NCBI GenBank assembly: GCA_947168865.1 | Contig: CAMVNN010000002.1 | Coordinates: 4,113 to 68,112, forward strand | Length of the DNA stretch: 64,000 nt | Reading direction: 5' to 3' | DNA from: an uncultured Bacillota bacterium | GTDB taxonomy: Bacteria > Bacillota_I > Bacilli_A > RF39 > UBA660 | Part shown: piece by piece, positions 55,107 to 63,946 of the stretch | Position numbering within the stretch: the stretch's first letter is position 1 | Layout of the letters: each line of letters starts with the position of its first letter | Made by a program: the position numbers and the translations under genes | Notes under the pieces: model-generated | Database searches by the model: none | What the model was told of the DNA's origin: nothing | Seen by the model: only the letters and a program-made list of their open reading frames with translations

Positions 55107-55687
55107 TTTTTGAAGCTCCTTCTTGCAAAAAAACGATCAATTATTAAAGCACACATAGTTGAAAATGAGGTTGCAAGAAAACATGCTAAGACAATCTCTG
55201 TTGGATTAGAACTACCATGAAACATTCTTAGAGCAATAATAGTTGTCGGAATAGCCGTAAGCCCACTAGTATTTATTACTAAAAATGTAATCATACTTCG
55301 TGTTGCTTCAGCTTTGTTAGGATTTTTTTCTTGCAAAGCCTCCATTGTTTTAATGCCAAATGGTGTTGCTGCATTACCTAGTCCAAAGAAATTGGCAACA
55401 ATGTTAGAAGCAATATAACCAAATGTTTCATCGTTCTTATCAAGATCTGGAAATAGATAATGCAAAAGTGGTGCTATTTTCAAAGATATTTTTTTTAAAA
55501 GACCTGATTTAGATGCAACATTCATAATTCCTAGCCAAAGAGCCATCACAGGAAATATTTTTATTATCATATCTAATGCTTCTCTAGTACTATTTAAAGT
55601 TATCTCACTTAAAACATCTGTTTTTCCAGTAAAAATGCAACCAATAATGCCAACTATTATGAAAAAGCACCATATGATATTCACCAT
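55103..55687 (-). CDS. spmA: Spore maturation protein A-like
   Basis: A 194-residue membrane protein with the Gate domain; LWLGIMNVASKSGLL and GLGNAATPFGIKTMEAL are typical of SpmA. It overlaps dacB by seven bases and spmB by four, so all three are translationally linked. Paired with a D-Ala-D-Ala carboxypeptidase, the module may serve envelope or spore wall function. No other sporulation gene is in the window. Confidence 0.9.
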   Translation of the reverse strand: MVNIIWCFFIIVGIIGCIFTGKTDVLSEITLNSTREALDMIIKIFPVMALWLGIMNVASKSGLLKKISLKIAPLLHYLFPDLDKNDETFGYIASNIVANFFGLGNAATPFGIKTMEALQEKNPNKAEATRSMITFLVINTSGLTAIPTTIIALRMFHGSSNPTEIVLACFLATSFSTMCALIIDRFFARRSFKK

Positions 55688-56742
55688 AATTTATCAATCA
55701 ACTTTCTAAAGAAATTTTTCTTTTCAAAAACTCTAATAAAAATTACATCATTATATATTTTTTTACCATCTAAATAAACTATTACTTCCCCTACTTTATC
55801 ATTATTTTTATAATTTTTTATCTTTTCAAGTTTAAACTCAATAATTATCTTATCTAACTCATCCTTCTTAAGCGAATAATAAAAATCTTTATTCAAGTAA
55901 AAATAACAATTTTGATAATAATTTTCCCCAATTATCTTGACATTATTTTTATTTAAGATGCGATAATTCTTATATTTGTTAAATGCCTCTTCATATAAAG
56001 ACTTGTGATCATTAAAATCATCACCATCAACTAAAGTTACAGCGACCAAATTAACTCTATTTTTTGAAGCTGCTGTGACTAGAGTTCTCTTAGCTTTTTC
56101 AGTGAACCCCGTTTTACCACCAACTGCATATTTATACATAGTTAAAAGTTTATTTTTATTTACCCAAACATAACTATTTTTATTAGTTCTAATTTCTATT
56201 TTTTTAGTACCTACGATTTTTTTAAATATTTCATTTTGCATTGCATAACTCATAAGAAGTGCCATATCATATGCTGTTGAATAATTACCTTTTTCTTGAT
56301 CTAGTCCACTTGGATTATTAAATGTAGAACTATTCATTCCTATTTCTTTAGCTTTTTCATTCATCATCAAAACAAATGTATTAATATCTCCACCAACATA
56401 TTTTGCAATTGCTAAAGCAGCATCATTGCCACTTCTAAGCATCAAACCATATATTAATTCTTCTAGTGTTAGTTCTTCACCAATTTTGATATAAATACCT
56501 GATCCATAAGCAGAACTTATTTCATCACCAATAATCACTTTATCTTTTAATTTTTCACTTTCAATTGCAACAATAGCAGTCATGATTTTAGAAATAGATG
56601 CAACACTTCTAGATTCATCTTTATTGTTTTCATACAATATCCTTTTACTATCACTATCCATCAAAACTACCGAATGTGCACTAGTACTATAGGCTTTTAT
56701 TAAAAACGGTGTCAAAAGTAAAAGAATTAATATTTTTTTCAT
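55681..56742 (-). CDS. D-alanyl-D-alanine carboxypeptidase (DacB/DacF type)
   Basis: A 353-residue penicillin-binding protein. The signal peptide (about 1-19) exports it; catalytic motifs are SISK (SxxK, about residue 49), SGND (SxN, about residue 105) and KTG in GGKTGFTEKA. It trims the terminal D-Ala of stem peptides. The C-terminal beta domain (about 255-335) and a basic tail follow. GGTGAAACT precedes the ATG. It heads the spmAB operon. Confidence 0.93.
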   Translation of the reverse strand: MKKILILLLLTPFLIKAYSTSAHSVVLMDSDSKRILYENNKDESRSVASISKIMTAIVAIESEKLKDKVIIGDEISSAYGSGIYIKIGEELTLEELIYGLMLRSGNDAALAIAKYVGGDINTFVLMMNEKAKEIGMNSSTFNNPSGLDQEKGNYSTAYDMALLMSYAMQNEIFKKIVGTKKIEIRTNKNSYVWVNKNKLLTMYKYAVGGKTGFTEKAKRTLVTAASKNRVNLVAVTLVDGDDFNDHKSLYEEAFNKYKNYRILNKNNVKIIGENYYQNCYFYLNKDFYYSLKKDELDKIIIEFKLEKIKNYKNNDKVGEVIVYLDGKKIYNDVIFIRVFEKKNFFRKLIDKLW

Positions 56743-56768
56743 AGTTTCACCATAATAAATATATGAAA

Positions 56769-56797
56769 ATAAAAAATGGTTATGATAACCATTTCTA
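56769..56797 (-). terminator. Terminator after the 56795 lipoprotein
   Basis: AAATGGTTAT/ATAACCATTT with T-run on the minus strand, overlapping the stop. Confidence 0.75.
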
Positions 56798-57334
56798 GTA
56801 TTTATACATCCCAGATAATTTTAAATTTTCTTCTGCAGTCAATTCTTGTAAAACCCATTTCTTGTTTATTTTTTTTGCTTTAAAATCAATTGTATAAGTT
56901 ACTTTATCATTAGATTTACTTAGCTCTTCTAAGCGATAATCATTGTACATTTCAAAAGAATGATTACCATTTTCATCTTGAAAGACCTCTGGATTATTAG
57001 TTAAGTATTCAGAAGTAGCAGTCATAACCTTGCTATAATCATTGACGTTCACTTCGACAATTACAGTTGCATCATCACCATCAATCATTTCATCTTTAAT
57101 TTCATAAGTCATTCCTTGATAATGCTTTTTCCATAAATTAACATATTTTTCTTTTTCTTCATCTGTTAAATTAGGCATATTATCAACATCAGTAATAATT
57201 TTAGCTTCTACTTCTTCACTTAGAGATTGATAATTGCTTAAAAAAACCTCTACTCTTTTAGTCGGAGTATTATTTAAATCTTTATCACAACCAACAAGTA
57301 ATAAAATACTCAAAATAATTAATATCTTTTTCAT
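56795..57334 (-). CDS. Lipoprotein of unknown function
   Basis: A 179-residue lipoprotein; the signal peptide ends LLLVGC, so Cys16 would be lipidated. The mature domain alternates helices and strands in an NTF2/DUF4878-like pattern (FEMYNDYRLEEL, KVTYTIDFKAKKINKKWVLQEL). No catalytic motif. AAGGTGAC precedes the ATG. It lies upstream of dacB with its own terminator. Confidence 0.75.
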   Translation of the reverse strand: MKKILIILSILLLVGCDKDLNNTPTKRVEVFLSNYQSLSEEVEAKIITDVDNMPNLTDEEKEKYVNLWKKHYQGMTYEIKDEMIDGDDATVIVEVNVNDYSKVMTATSEYLTNNPEVFQDENGNHSFEMYNDYRLEELSKSNDKVTYTIDFKAKKINKKWVLQELTAEENLKLSGMYKY

Positions 57335-57430
57335 TTTTAGTCACCTTTTTTATTATTAGCAATTAACCTTATTTCATACATAATATTTGATAACAAATAT
57401 CAAATATGCTATAATTTTACTGGTGATTGC

Positions 57431-59329
57431 ATGAAGATTAAAATATTGTCAAAATATTTTTATCATAGACTAATAGCTCTTCTTAAAAGTAAGAACTTTT
57501 ATTTCGTGTTATTAACTGTTGTTCCATTTATTAGTATGGACCTAGCTACAAGAATATTTACTAAGCTTCACTTTGTAAAGATTTCTTTTTTTCCACCTTG
57601 GTTCTTTACTATTATTTGGTCAGCATTTTTTGTCGCGTTCTCGTTTTCATTTAAAAGAAAAATTGCTAAAACTCTTTATGTGATTTTTTTCTCATTATCT
57701 TTTCTATTATTTATAACTCACAATGTTTATTATTGTTTAACAAAAGAGATATTTGATTTTCATCTAATGGAGTTAGCTGGTGAAGGAAGTTCTTATTTTT
57801 TAGATGCCTTAAAAGCAACAAGTATATGGGTATATTTGATAGCAGTTTTGATTCTTGCTCTTTTTATATTTGCTGCCATCAAAGCTCCAAGCCAAGAAAA
57901 AAACAATTACAAATTGTTATCAGGAACTTTAATAATTTTTGTTATGCTTCATCTACTTGCACCCCTTACATTAGGAAAAGCAAATGATGGTTTATCATGG
58001 AATACCTGGTACAATAAGAGAAATATTTATATTAATTTCAACGATAGTAGTAAGAGTTTTAGTATAACTGGATTATATGAATATTCTTTAAGAAACTTCT
58101 ATTTAACTTTCATAGCAAAAGAAAAAAAAGAAGATGAAAGTCAATTGGAATTCCTGAATTCTGTTTTTAACATTGAGGAAGAAGAACACAAAAACGAATA
58201 TACAGGAATGTTTAAAAATAAGAATATTATTTTCTTGCAATTAGAAGGTATTGATAACTGGCTAGTGACTAAAGAAACAATGCCGAATTTATATTCTTTG
58301 ATGACTAAATCAATCAATTTTACCAATCATTATTCTTTCTATAATGGTGGTGGATCAACATTTAATTCTTATACTCAAAATGCTTATACTTTTAATCGTA
58401 ATACATTTACTTATTCGATGGCGAATTTATTTAAACAAGAGGGATATTCTATCAATGCATTTCATATGAATTCTGGTGAATATTATTCAAGAAACATCAA
58501 TTATAAAAGTTGGGGATATGATAATTACTATGGTTTAAAAGATTTAAAGCAATATACAGATAATTCTTACCAATTAGATCGTGAATTAATTTTGAATGAG
58601 ACTTTTTATGATTTAATGTTTAAACAAGAAGGAAAATTTGTCAATTATCTAATAACTTATTCACCGCATACTCCTTTTAATCCTGAACGTGGAGTCTGCA
58701 AAATGATCTTGGACTTGCGTGATCAAGAGGCAGAAAATGAAGCTTTAGACAAAGGAACTGAATTTATTGCACCAATAAGAGAATATTCTGAAGAAGAATG
58801 TGCTAGAATTCAAGCTGGTGAAACGGATTATATGGTTGGTTTATTGATTCAAGCTTTAAAGGATAATAATTTATATGATGATACTGTAATCGTTGCTTAT
58901 GCTGATCACTATCTTTATACAATAAGTGATAAAACGATTTTAGATCAATATAAAAATACAACTAATAATCTCATCAATCACACTCCATTATTTATATGGA
59001 GCAGTAAAATTAAAAAGAAAGCAATTACTAAAGTAACTAGTCAAATAAATATCCTCCCAACAGTTTTAAACTTATTTGGTATGGAATATCACAAAGTATA
59101 CTATTCTGGTGATGATGCATTAGATAAATCTTATACTGGAATTGCATTTTTCAATGATTATTCATGGTATGATGGCAAAATATATGTCGATAGTACTGGA
59201 ATAACAAATAAAAATGCCGATCCTACTCTAGTATCTGAAAAAAGTGAATATGTTAATTTTTTAATTAAGAAAAATGATTTGGTTTTAAAATATGATTATT
59301 TTAAAGATTTAAAAAAGAGTTCAAAATGA
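57431..59329 (+). CDS. LtaS-like phosphoglycerol transferase (alkaline phosphatase superfamily)
   Basis: A 632-residue enzyme resembling lipoteichoic acid synthase. About five N-terminal membrane helices (about 25-185) are followed by an extracellular sulfatase-fold domain. Metal and catalytic motifs: LQLEGIDNW (Glu), GGGSTFNSY (Thr nucleophile position) and YADHY (Asp-His). It would build polyglycerol-phosphate chains on a glycolipid anchor. GGTGATTGC precedes the ATG. A glycosyltransferase gene converges on it, which may make the anchor or another glycan. Confidence 0.88.
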   Translation: MKIKILSKYFYHRLIALLKSKNFYFVLLTVVPFISMDLATRIFTKLHFVKISFFPPWFFTIIWSAFFVAFSFSFKRKIAKTLYVIFFSLSFLLFITHNVYYCLTKEIFDFHLMELAGEGSSYFLDALKATSIWVYLIAVLILALFIFAAIKAPSQEKNNYKLLSGTLIIFVMLHLLAPLTLGKANDGLSWNTWYNKRNIYINFNDSSKSFSITGLYEYSLRNFYLTFIAKEKKEDESQLEFLNSVFNIEEEEHKNEYTGMFKNKNIIFLQLEGIDNWLVTKETMPNLYSLMTKSINFTNHYSFYNGGGSTFNSYTQNAYTFNRNTFTYSMANLFKQEGYSINAFHMNSGEYYSRNINYKSWGYDNYYGLKDLKQYTDNSYQLDRELILNETFYDLMFKQEGKFVNYLITYSPHTPFNPERGVCKMILDLRDQEAENEALDKGTEFIAPIREYSEEECARIQAGETDYMVGLLIQALKDNNLYDDTVIVAYADHYLYTISDKTILDQYKNTTNNLINHTPLFIWSSKIKKKAITKVTSQINILPTVLNLFGMEYHKVYYSGDDALDKSYTGIAFFNDYSWYDGKIYVDSTGITNKNADPTLVSEKSEYVNFLIKKNDLVLKYDYFKDLKKSSK

Positions 59330-59340
59330 ACTCTTTTTTT
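59311..59340. terminator. Bidirectional terminator
   Basis: AAAAAAGAGTTC/GAACTCTTTTTT stem between the LtaS-like gene and the convergent small membrane gene. Confidence 0.88.
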
Positions 59341-59527
59341 ATGGAAGTCTAGTTATAAACATGAATATTCCAAATGCAATAGCAAATATTGTATATAATA
59401 TTTTAATAATCATGCAAATAAAATTTGATACTTTCTTATTTCTAACTTTTTTCCTTATGAATCTTACTGGTTTTAGATAAAACGTCGTTGCTAATCCTTC
59501 ATTGTAAAATTGCTCTATATAACTCAT
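59339..59527 (-). CDS. Small membrane protein coupled to the glycosyltransferase
   Basis: A 62-residue protein with a basic middle (FIRKKVRNKKV) and one C-terminal membrane helix (about 37-58). Its ATG overlaps the glycosyltransferase stop (ATGA), so it is likely made with it and may be an accessory subunit. No homologue recognised. Confidence 0.7.
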   Translation of the reverse strand: MSYIEQFYNEGLATTFYLKPVRFIRKKVRNKKVSNFICMIIKILYTIFAIAFGIFMFITRLP

Positions 59528-61014
59528 TTTATAGCCTTATTTAAGTCATCAATTGTGACTTTACTTTCATGAGGTATTTGCTTCCAAGTAACTTTTTTAA
59601 ATAAAGCAACATATGTTGTATATCTACCAATAATATCAAATATAGGCCATGTAAATACGAATAATACTTTTTTCCAAAATTTTATTTTAATAATTCTTGC
59701 ATTTTCGACTATAAATAAGTAAACAGAAATCCACATATTACCAAAGTAAACACAAAAGCGATAAAATAAACGTGCCCAAATTGAAAGTAAAATTCCCATT
59801 CCTAAAGCAGCATACCCAGGTTCAACATTTACTTTGAAATTAAATATTTTGAATATCATTTTACCAACAAAAGTACTCTTACTAATTAATTCAAAGTCAT
59901 TAATTCCATTGACATAAGTATAGCAAGAATAGATTATGACAACTACTATTAGCCAACGAATTATATTAAATACACTAAAAGGAGTTTGTAACATTAGAAC
60001 ATCATATGATGCAAATCTTTGTTTAAGTGATTCAAAAAATCTTTGAGAAAACTTCTTCTTTTTTCTTTCTTCTTCACTCCATTTAACTTTTAAAAATTTA
60101 GTACCAAATATAATATTTAAAAATAATTGTGGTGCCGTTTCAACAAAAGCAAGTAAGTGTCCTTTTGACCATCTAAGTCTCTGTCTTAATGCAATTTTTA
60201 AACTTGTTGGTTGTTCATCAAAGAATTCTGCTTCATCTTGATAACTTATCATATATCCTTGTGCAACAGCATCTGCTGTTAAAGCTCTATCTTCAGTCAA
60301 TGATGTATAATGCCATCCATTTTTGACAATTTCACTAGAAAATAAAAATCCTGTTCCTTGAATATTAGTTGCAAGTCTCAAAACACTACGAGCACGATGA
60401 GCTGTTCTAATTGATCTAATCCAATGTAGAGCATAAGTAGAAGCTACCCAGTTCTCATCGAAATTTTTAGTATTTCTATATGAAGTTATTATTTTCTCAC
60501 CAGAATCAAAGGCATCATTCATCTTACTAATATAATTTGATTTTAATAGATTATCAGCATCAAAAATAAAAAATCCTTCAAAATTCATTCTACCATAATC
60601 TTTTTCAATATTGTCGAGTAAGAATTCTAAAGCAAATCCCTTAGTCTTATGTTCTTCATCAAATCTTTCATAACAAATTGCACCTTTACTTCTTGCTATT
60701 TCAGCAGTATTATCAGTACAATTATCAGCAACAACAAAAACTTTTAGTAATTCTTTAGGATAATCTTGCTTATTAATACTATCAAGTAAATTACCAATTA
60801 CATATTTTTCATTTCTAGCTGCTATTAAAATTCCATATTTATGTTTCTTCTTAGCTGGCTTAAATTTTCTCGTAAAGAATATCCCTATCAAGAAATAAAC
60901 AGCCCTATATGCTACTAAAAAAGCAAATAGCCAACCTAAAAAATCATATATCTTTTTACTTGTTTGATATGATGAACCGATTATTGTAATCAAATCATTA
61001 AAAAAATTCCCCAT
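59524..61014 (-). CDS. Processive family 2 glycosyltransferase
   Basis: A 496-residue membrane GT2 of the cellulose-synthase type. One N-terminal helix pair, then the catalytic domain with FDADN (DxD), TEDRAL and QRLRW (QxxRW), then several membrane helices. These motifs indicate a processive inverting enzyme moving a polymer across the membrane. The sugar is unknown. GGAAGTAGT precedes the ATG. Confidence 0.9.
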   Translation of the reverse strand: MGNFFNDLITIIGSSYQTSKKIYDFLGWLFAFLVAYRAVYFLIGIFFTRKFKPAKKKHKYGILIAARNEKYVIGNLLDSINKQDYPKELLKVFVVADNCTDNTAEIARSKGAICYERFDEEHKTKGFALEFLLDNIEKDYGRMNFEGFFIFDADNLLKSNYISKMNDAFDSGEKIITSYRNTKNFDENWVASTYALHWIRSIRTAHRARSVLRLATNIQGTGFLFSSEIVKNGWHYTSLTEDRALTADAVAQGYMISYQDEAEFFDEQPTSLKIALRQRLRWSKGHLLAFVETAPQLFLNIIFGTKFLKVKWSEEERKKKKFSQRFFESLKQRFASYDVLMLQTPFSVFNIIRWLIVVVIIYSCYTYVNGINDFELISKSTFVGKMIFKIFNFKVNVEPGYAALGMGILLSIWARLFYRFCVYFGNMWISVYLFIVENARIIKIKFWKKVLFVFTWPIFDIIGRYTTYVALFKKVTWKQIPHESKVTIDDLNKAIK

Positions 61015-61075
61015 ACTACTTCCTCACTAGTGCAATTATAACATTTAGATTATAAATGGTCAAACGTGTGAAAAT

Positions 61076-61096
61076 AAAAAGCTCTATTCAGAGCTT
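61076..61096 (-). terminator. Terminator after the GTPase-DUF697 gene
   Basis: AAGCTCT/AGAGCTT stem with T-run on the minus strand, overlapping the stop. Confidence 0.75.
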
Positions 61097-62225
61097 AATT
61101 TTTTTTATAGTTTTTCACAATATCTGCATATATATCTTTTGCAGTTTTTCCATTCAATTTATCTTTATTATCAGTTAAATAATTTTTCAATGTAGTTATC
61201 AACTGATTATTTTGCATTGCACTTGTTATTTCACTTTTTATATTATCAATATCATTAGGATTTATTTTACCATTATAAATATTTTCAGATACCAAAACTG
61301 TTGCTTCTCCAAGTGCTGTAATTATAACAGCAGCAACTACTCCATACACTATAGTAGCTCCAGGAATCATTTTGATTCCCCACTCTGCAAGACTTTTTCC
61401 AACTGCACTTGCGACACCAGTTCCTACTATTGACTCTAATATCGATTTTTCAATTTTAACACCATATATTTTAAAAATGGTTTGAATCATCAATACTTCT
61501 AATGGCACCAATATTGGAGAACTCGGTATTGGCATGACTCCAACTGCTAAACCGGTTGCAGCATATCCTGCTATTACTGATTGTGAAGTAAATCTTTTCT
61601 GAGCTAATATCATAGCATTTTTATTAACTTTACTTATACTTTTAGCTTCTTCATAACAATCTAAAGTTTCCGCACATAATCTTTCAATTCCAAATGGAGC
61701 AATTACATTATCATCACTTAATTTATATTCCTCAGCTACAATCGGAATTATATTTTTTAAATTAGTATTTTTAGCTTTAGCAAAAGCATTTTTTACTGCT
61801 TCTATGTTTGGCTCGATGTTTTCTTCAACAATGGATTTAGTTATTACTGCAAATATAGGAATATTTTCCCAACCTTTTATTGCTTTACTCATGGATTTTA
61901 TATTTTCAAAAAATACTCTTCCTGTCATTCCATCGATACAATACCAAACAGCATCAATTCCAACATCTTCAGAATTTTTTAATTGTTCTTTTGTAAATTT
62001 CCTAACTTGATTAATCGTACGAATTTTTTCTAGAAAACTATATTCAAATCCTTTTGTATCGATTAATTTTAATGGCCATATATTAGATTCATAAAATCCT
62101 ATATTTTTAGTCTGACCTTCACCTATTCCTGTTTTAATTGGCATTCCTGAAATCGCTTTAATTAAAGTGCTCTTACCTGCACCTGATGGTCCAATTACCA
62201 AAATATTCATTTTTCGTTCATCCAT
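61095..62225 (-). CDS. GTPase with C-terminal DUF697 domain
   Basis: A 376-residue protein. N-terminal Ras-like GTPase: GPSGAGKST (G1), DTKG (G3) and a TKS-type G4. A hydrophobic DUF697 region (about 205-310, rich in Gly/Ala/Ile) could associate with membrane. Related proteins in other bacteria are poorly understood. Start at 62225, after GGGTGATAGT. It starts 21 bases after the DUF1003 gene. Confidence 0.83.
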   Translation of the reverse strand: MDERKMNILVIGPSGAGKSTLIKAISGMPIKTGIGEGQTKNIGFYESNIWPLKLIDTKGFEYSFLEKIRTINQVRKFTKEQLKNSEDVGIDAVWYCIDGMTGRVFFENIKSMSKAIKGWENIPIFAVITKSIVEENIEPNIEAVKNAFAKAKNTNLKNIIPIVAEEYKLSDDNVIAPFGIERLCAETLDCYEEAKSISKVNKNAMILAQKRFTSQSVIAGYAATGLAVGVMPIPSSPILVPLEVLMIQTIFKIYGVKIEKSILESIVGTGVASAVGKSLAEWGIKMIPGATIVYGVVAAVIITALGEATVLVSENIYNGKINPNDIDNIKSEITSAMQNNQLITTLKNYLTDNKDKLNGKTAKDIYADIVKNYKKN

Positions 62226-62246
62226 ACTATCACCCACTATCAAAAA

Positions 62247-62768
62247 TTATTTATTTTCTTCTTCATTATCCAATGCTTTTAAAATTTTTCTTTGATTTTT
62301 TAGAATTTCTTCCATTTTATCGTGTAATTCTTCTAGTATTAACTCACTTTTCAAATCAGTACGATAATCATTTTGGTTTCTTAAACTATCTTTAGCAGCT
62401 TGTCTATTTTGACTCATCATGATAACAGGTGCTTGAAGAGCTGCAAGACAAGATAATAATAGATTTAATAAAATGAATGGATGTGGGTCAATTTGCTCGT
62501 TTCCAGTTAAAATAACAGTATTCAAAATTATCCAGAAAGCCAAGAATCCAGAAAACCCTATGATAAATCCCCATGATCCAGCAACTTCACTCACTTTGTC
62601 CGCGATTCTATCACCTCTTGTCATTTTAGCTTCTTCTTGTTTATCAACATCAATACTAATTGGTTGATCAACTAATAGATCAAGTAATTCTTCTTCATCC
62701 TTTTCTTCTAATTCATTATTTTTAAGTAACATTTTTACAATTTCTTTTTTTGTTTTTCTCTTTTCCAT
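62247..62768 (-). CDS. DUF1003 membrane protein
   Basis: A 173-residue protein. The centre (about 70-135) has two membrane helices and the family pattern GSWGFIIGFSGFLAFWIILN ... DPHPFILLNLLLS ... MMSQNRQ. Charged helical ends, including a C-terminal coiled coil. Function unknown in the family. GGTGATTAAA precedes the ATG; probable operon with the GTPase. Confidence 0.88.
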   Translation of the reverse strand: MEKRKTKKEIVKMLLKNNELEEKDEEELLDLLVDQPISIDVDKQEEAKMTRGDRIADKVSEVAGSWGFIIGFSGFLAFWIILNTVILTGNEQIDPHPFILLNLLLSCLAALQAPVIMMSQNRQAAKDSLRNQNDYRTDLKSELILEELHDKMEEILKNQRKILKALDNEEENK

Positions 62769-62815
62769 TTTAATCACCAATAATAGTATAATATTTTTTC
62801 AAAATTAATTCAATC

Positions 62816-62845
62816 AAAACAAAACTCGAATAAAATTCGAGTTCT
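62816..62845 (-). terminator. Terminator after the 62852 gene
   Basis: AACTCGAA/TTCGAGTT stem and T-rich tail on the minus strand. Confidence 0.8.
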
Positions 62846-62851
62846 ATTTTT

Positions 62852-63700
62852 TTACTTTTTTCTCAAAACATAAGCCTTTACTTGCTCAATTATTGGACTA
62901 TCTATTTCTGCTTGCTCAGCATAGTCACTAGCTACTGATCCACCATCTTTATTATCAATCTTATCGCCATATAAAAGGCTATTAAGACTGTTAATCATAA
63001 TCTCTGATGACACCAACCTATTTATATCTATATGCTCAGGTCTACCAAATGAGAATAATCTAAGAAGTCTCTCTACTTGTAGAACTGTTGCACGTTTAGA
63101 TAAAAGTTTTATTTTATTACATCTTAGTAATTGTTCAAGATATTCTAAATCTGTTAATTGGAGAATTCCACCCATTATGGCATAAGGTTCTGTCTTCCAT
63201 GTAGGGCCAATGTAAGTTCCAAGTGAAAGGAAATTCTTAGTTTGACCTCCAAGACATTCTGGAAAAGCAACTCTGAAAGGTTGACCATCATATGCCCCAC
63301 CATTCATACCTCCATTAAGATAAAATTCTAATAAATGCCTATATGTTTTTAAACTATATGAATTGTCTTGCATAAATACATGTGTCTCGCTTGGACTATA
63401 TTTGTTTCTTATGCAAAAATCAAAATCAGTATCTACCGTTCTATATCCAATTTTATCTGCTGATAAAGTATCTTGAGTTTTATATTCTCCAACTAAAAAA
63501 GGATATAAAACACAAGTTACTTTATCAGAAATATACTTATGTTTTTTTGCTTTAGCAAGATAAAATAAATCTTGTTCTGGAATTGTTTTAGTCTGTGCTT
63601 TTCTAAATTCACTTACTTTATCATAAATTGGTTCAAACGGATAAATAGTTAAACTGTCTCCTTCTCTTTCAACAAAAACTTTTTTTTGGTTTCTTTTCAT
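62852..63700 (-). CDS. Unknown cytosolic protein
   Basis: A 282-residue soluble protein (MKRNQKKVFVEREGDSLTIYPF...). It holds a glycine/asparagine patch (YLNGGMNGGAYDGQPFRV, about 127-144) and a leucine-rich helical C-terminus. No motif recognised. Start at 63700, with GAGGG upstream of the ATG. It is the last gene before the tRNA-Leu junction. Confidence 0.65.
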   Translation of the reverse strand: MKRNQKKVFVEREGDSLTIYPFEPIYDKVSEFRKAQTKTIPEQDLFYLAKAKKHKYISDKVTCVLYPFLVGEYKTQDTLSADKIGYRTVDTDFDFCIRNKYSPSETHVFMQDNSYSLKTYRHLLEFYLNGGMNGGAYDGQPFRVAFPECLGGQTKNFLSLGTYIGPTWKTEPYAIMGGILQLTDLEYLEQLLRCNKIKLLSKRATVLQVERLLRLFSFGRPEHIDINRLVSSEIMINSLNSLLYGDKIDNKDGGSVASDYAEQAEIDSPIIEQVKAYVLRKK

Positions 63701-63751
63701 ATAAACCCTCACTTTTTGCCATTTATTATAACATAAAAAAATAATAAGTAA

Positions 63752-63784
63752 AACAAAAACTCGAGAACTTCTCGAGTTTTATTT
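63752..63784 (-). terminator. Terminator downstream of the tRNA-Leu 3' half
   Basis: AAAACTCGAG/CTCGAGTTTT around 63756-63780; probably the native terminator of the interrupted tRNA-Leu gene. Confidence 0.75.
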
Positions 63785-63789
63785 CAATT

Positions 63790-63843
63790 TGGTACCGGCC
63801 AAGGGACTTGAACCCTCATGATATTGCTACCCACTGGATTTTA
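63790..63843 (-). other. tRNA-Leu 3' half (attachment-site core)
   Basis: The minus strand reads from the anticodon loop (TAAAATCC) through the long variable arm (GTGGGTAGCAATATCAT), T arm (GAGGG-TTCAAGT-CCCTT) and acceptor GGCCGGTACCA. This is the 3' half of a leucine tRNA with encoded CCA. The 5' half (acceptor, D arm) is absent upstream. This is what remains when an element integrates in the tRNA; the intact copy would be at the far end of the element. Confidence 0.75.
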
Positions 63844-63897
63844 TATGAATTCCCACTGAAATCCCACTAGAATTCAATTCCATATAAGGCAGTGGAA
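63830..63897. repeat. Repeats next to the tRNA half (possible recombinase sites)
   Basis: Three CCCACT copies at 63830, 63852 and 63865 (AGTGGG on the minus strand), plus inverted TATATGAATT (63842-63851) and AATTCCATATA (63877-63887). They fit arm or core sites of a tyrosine recombinase. Confidence 0.5.
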
Positions 63898-63946
63898 TTT
63901 TCACACTAAAACTAAAAGCAATTGAGCTAAAAGCTCAATCGCTCAT

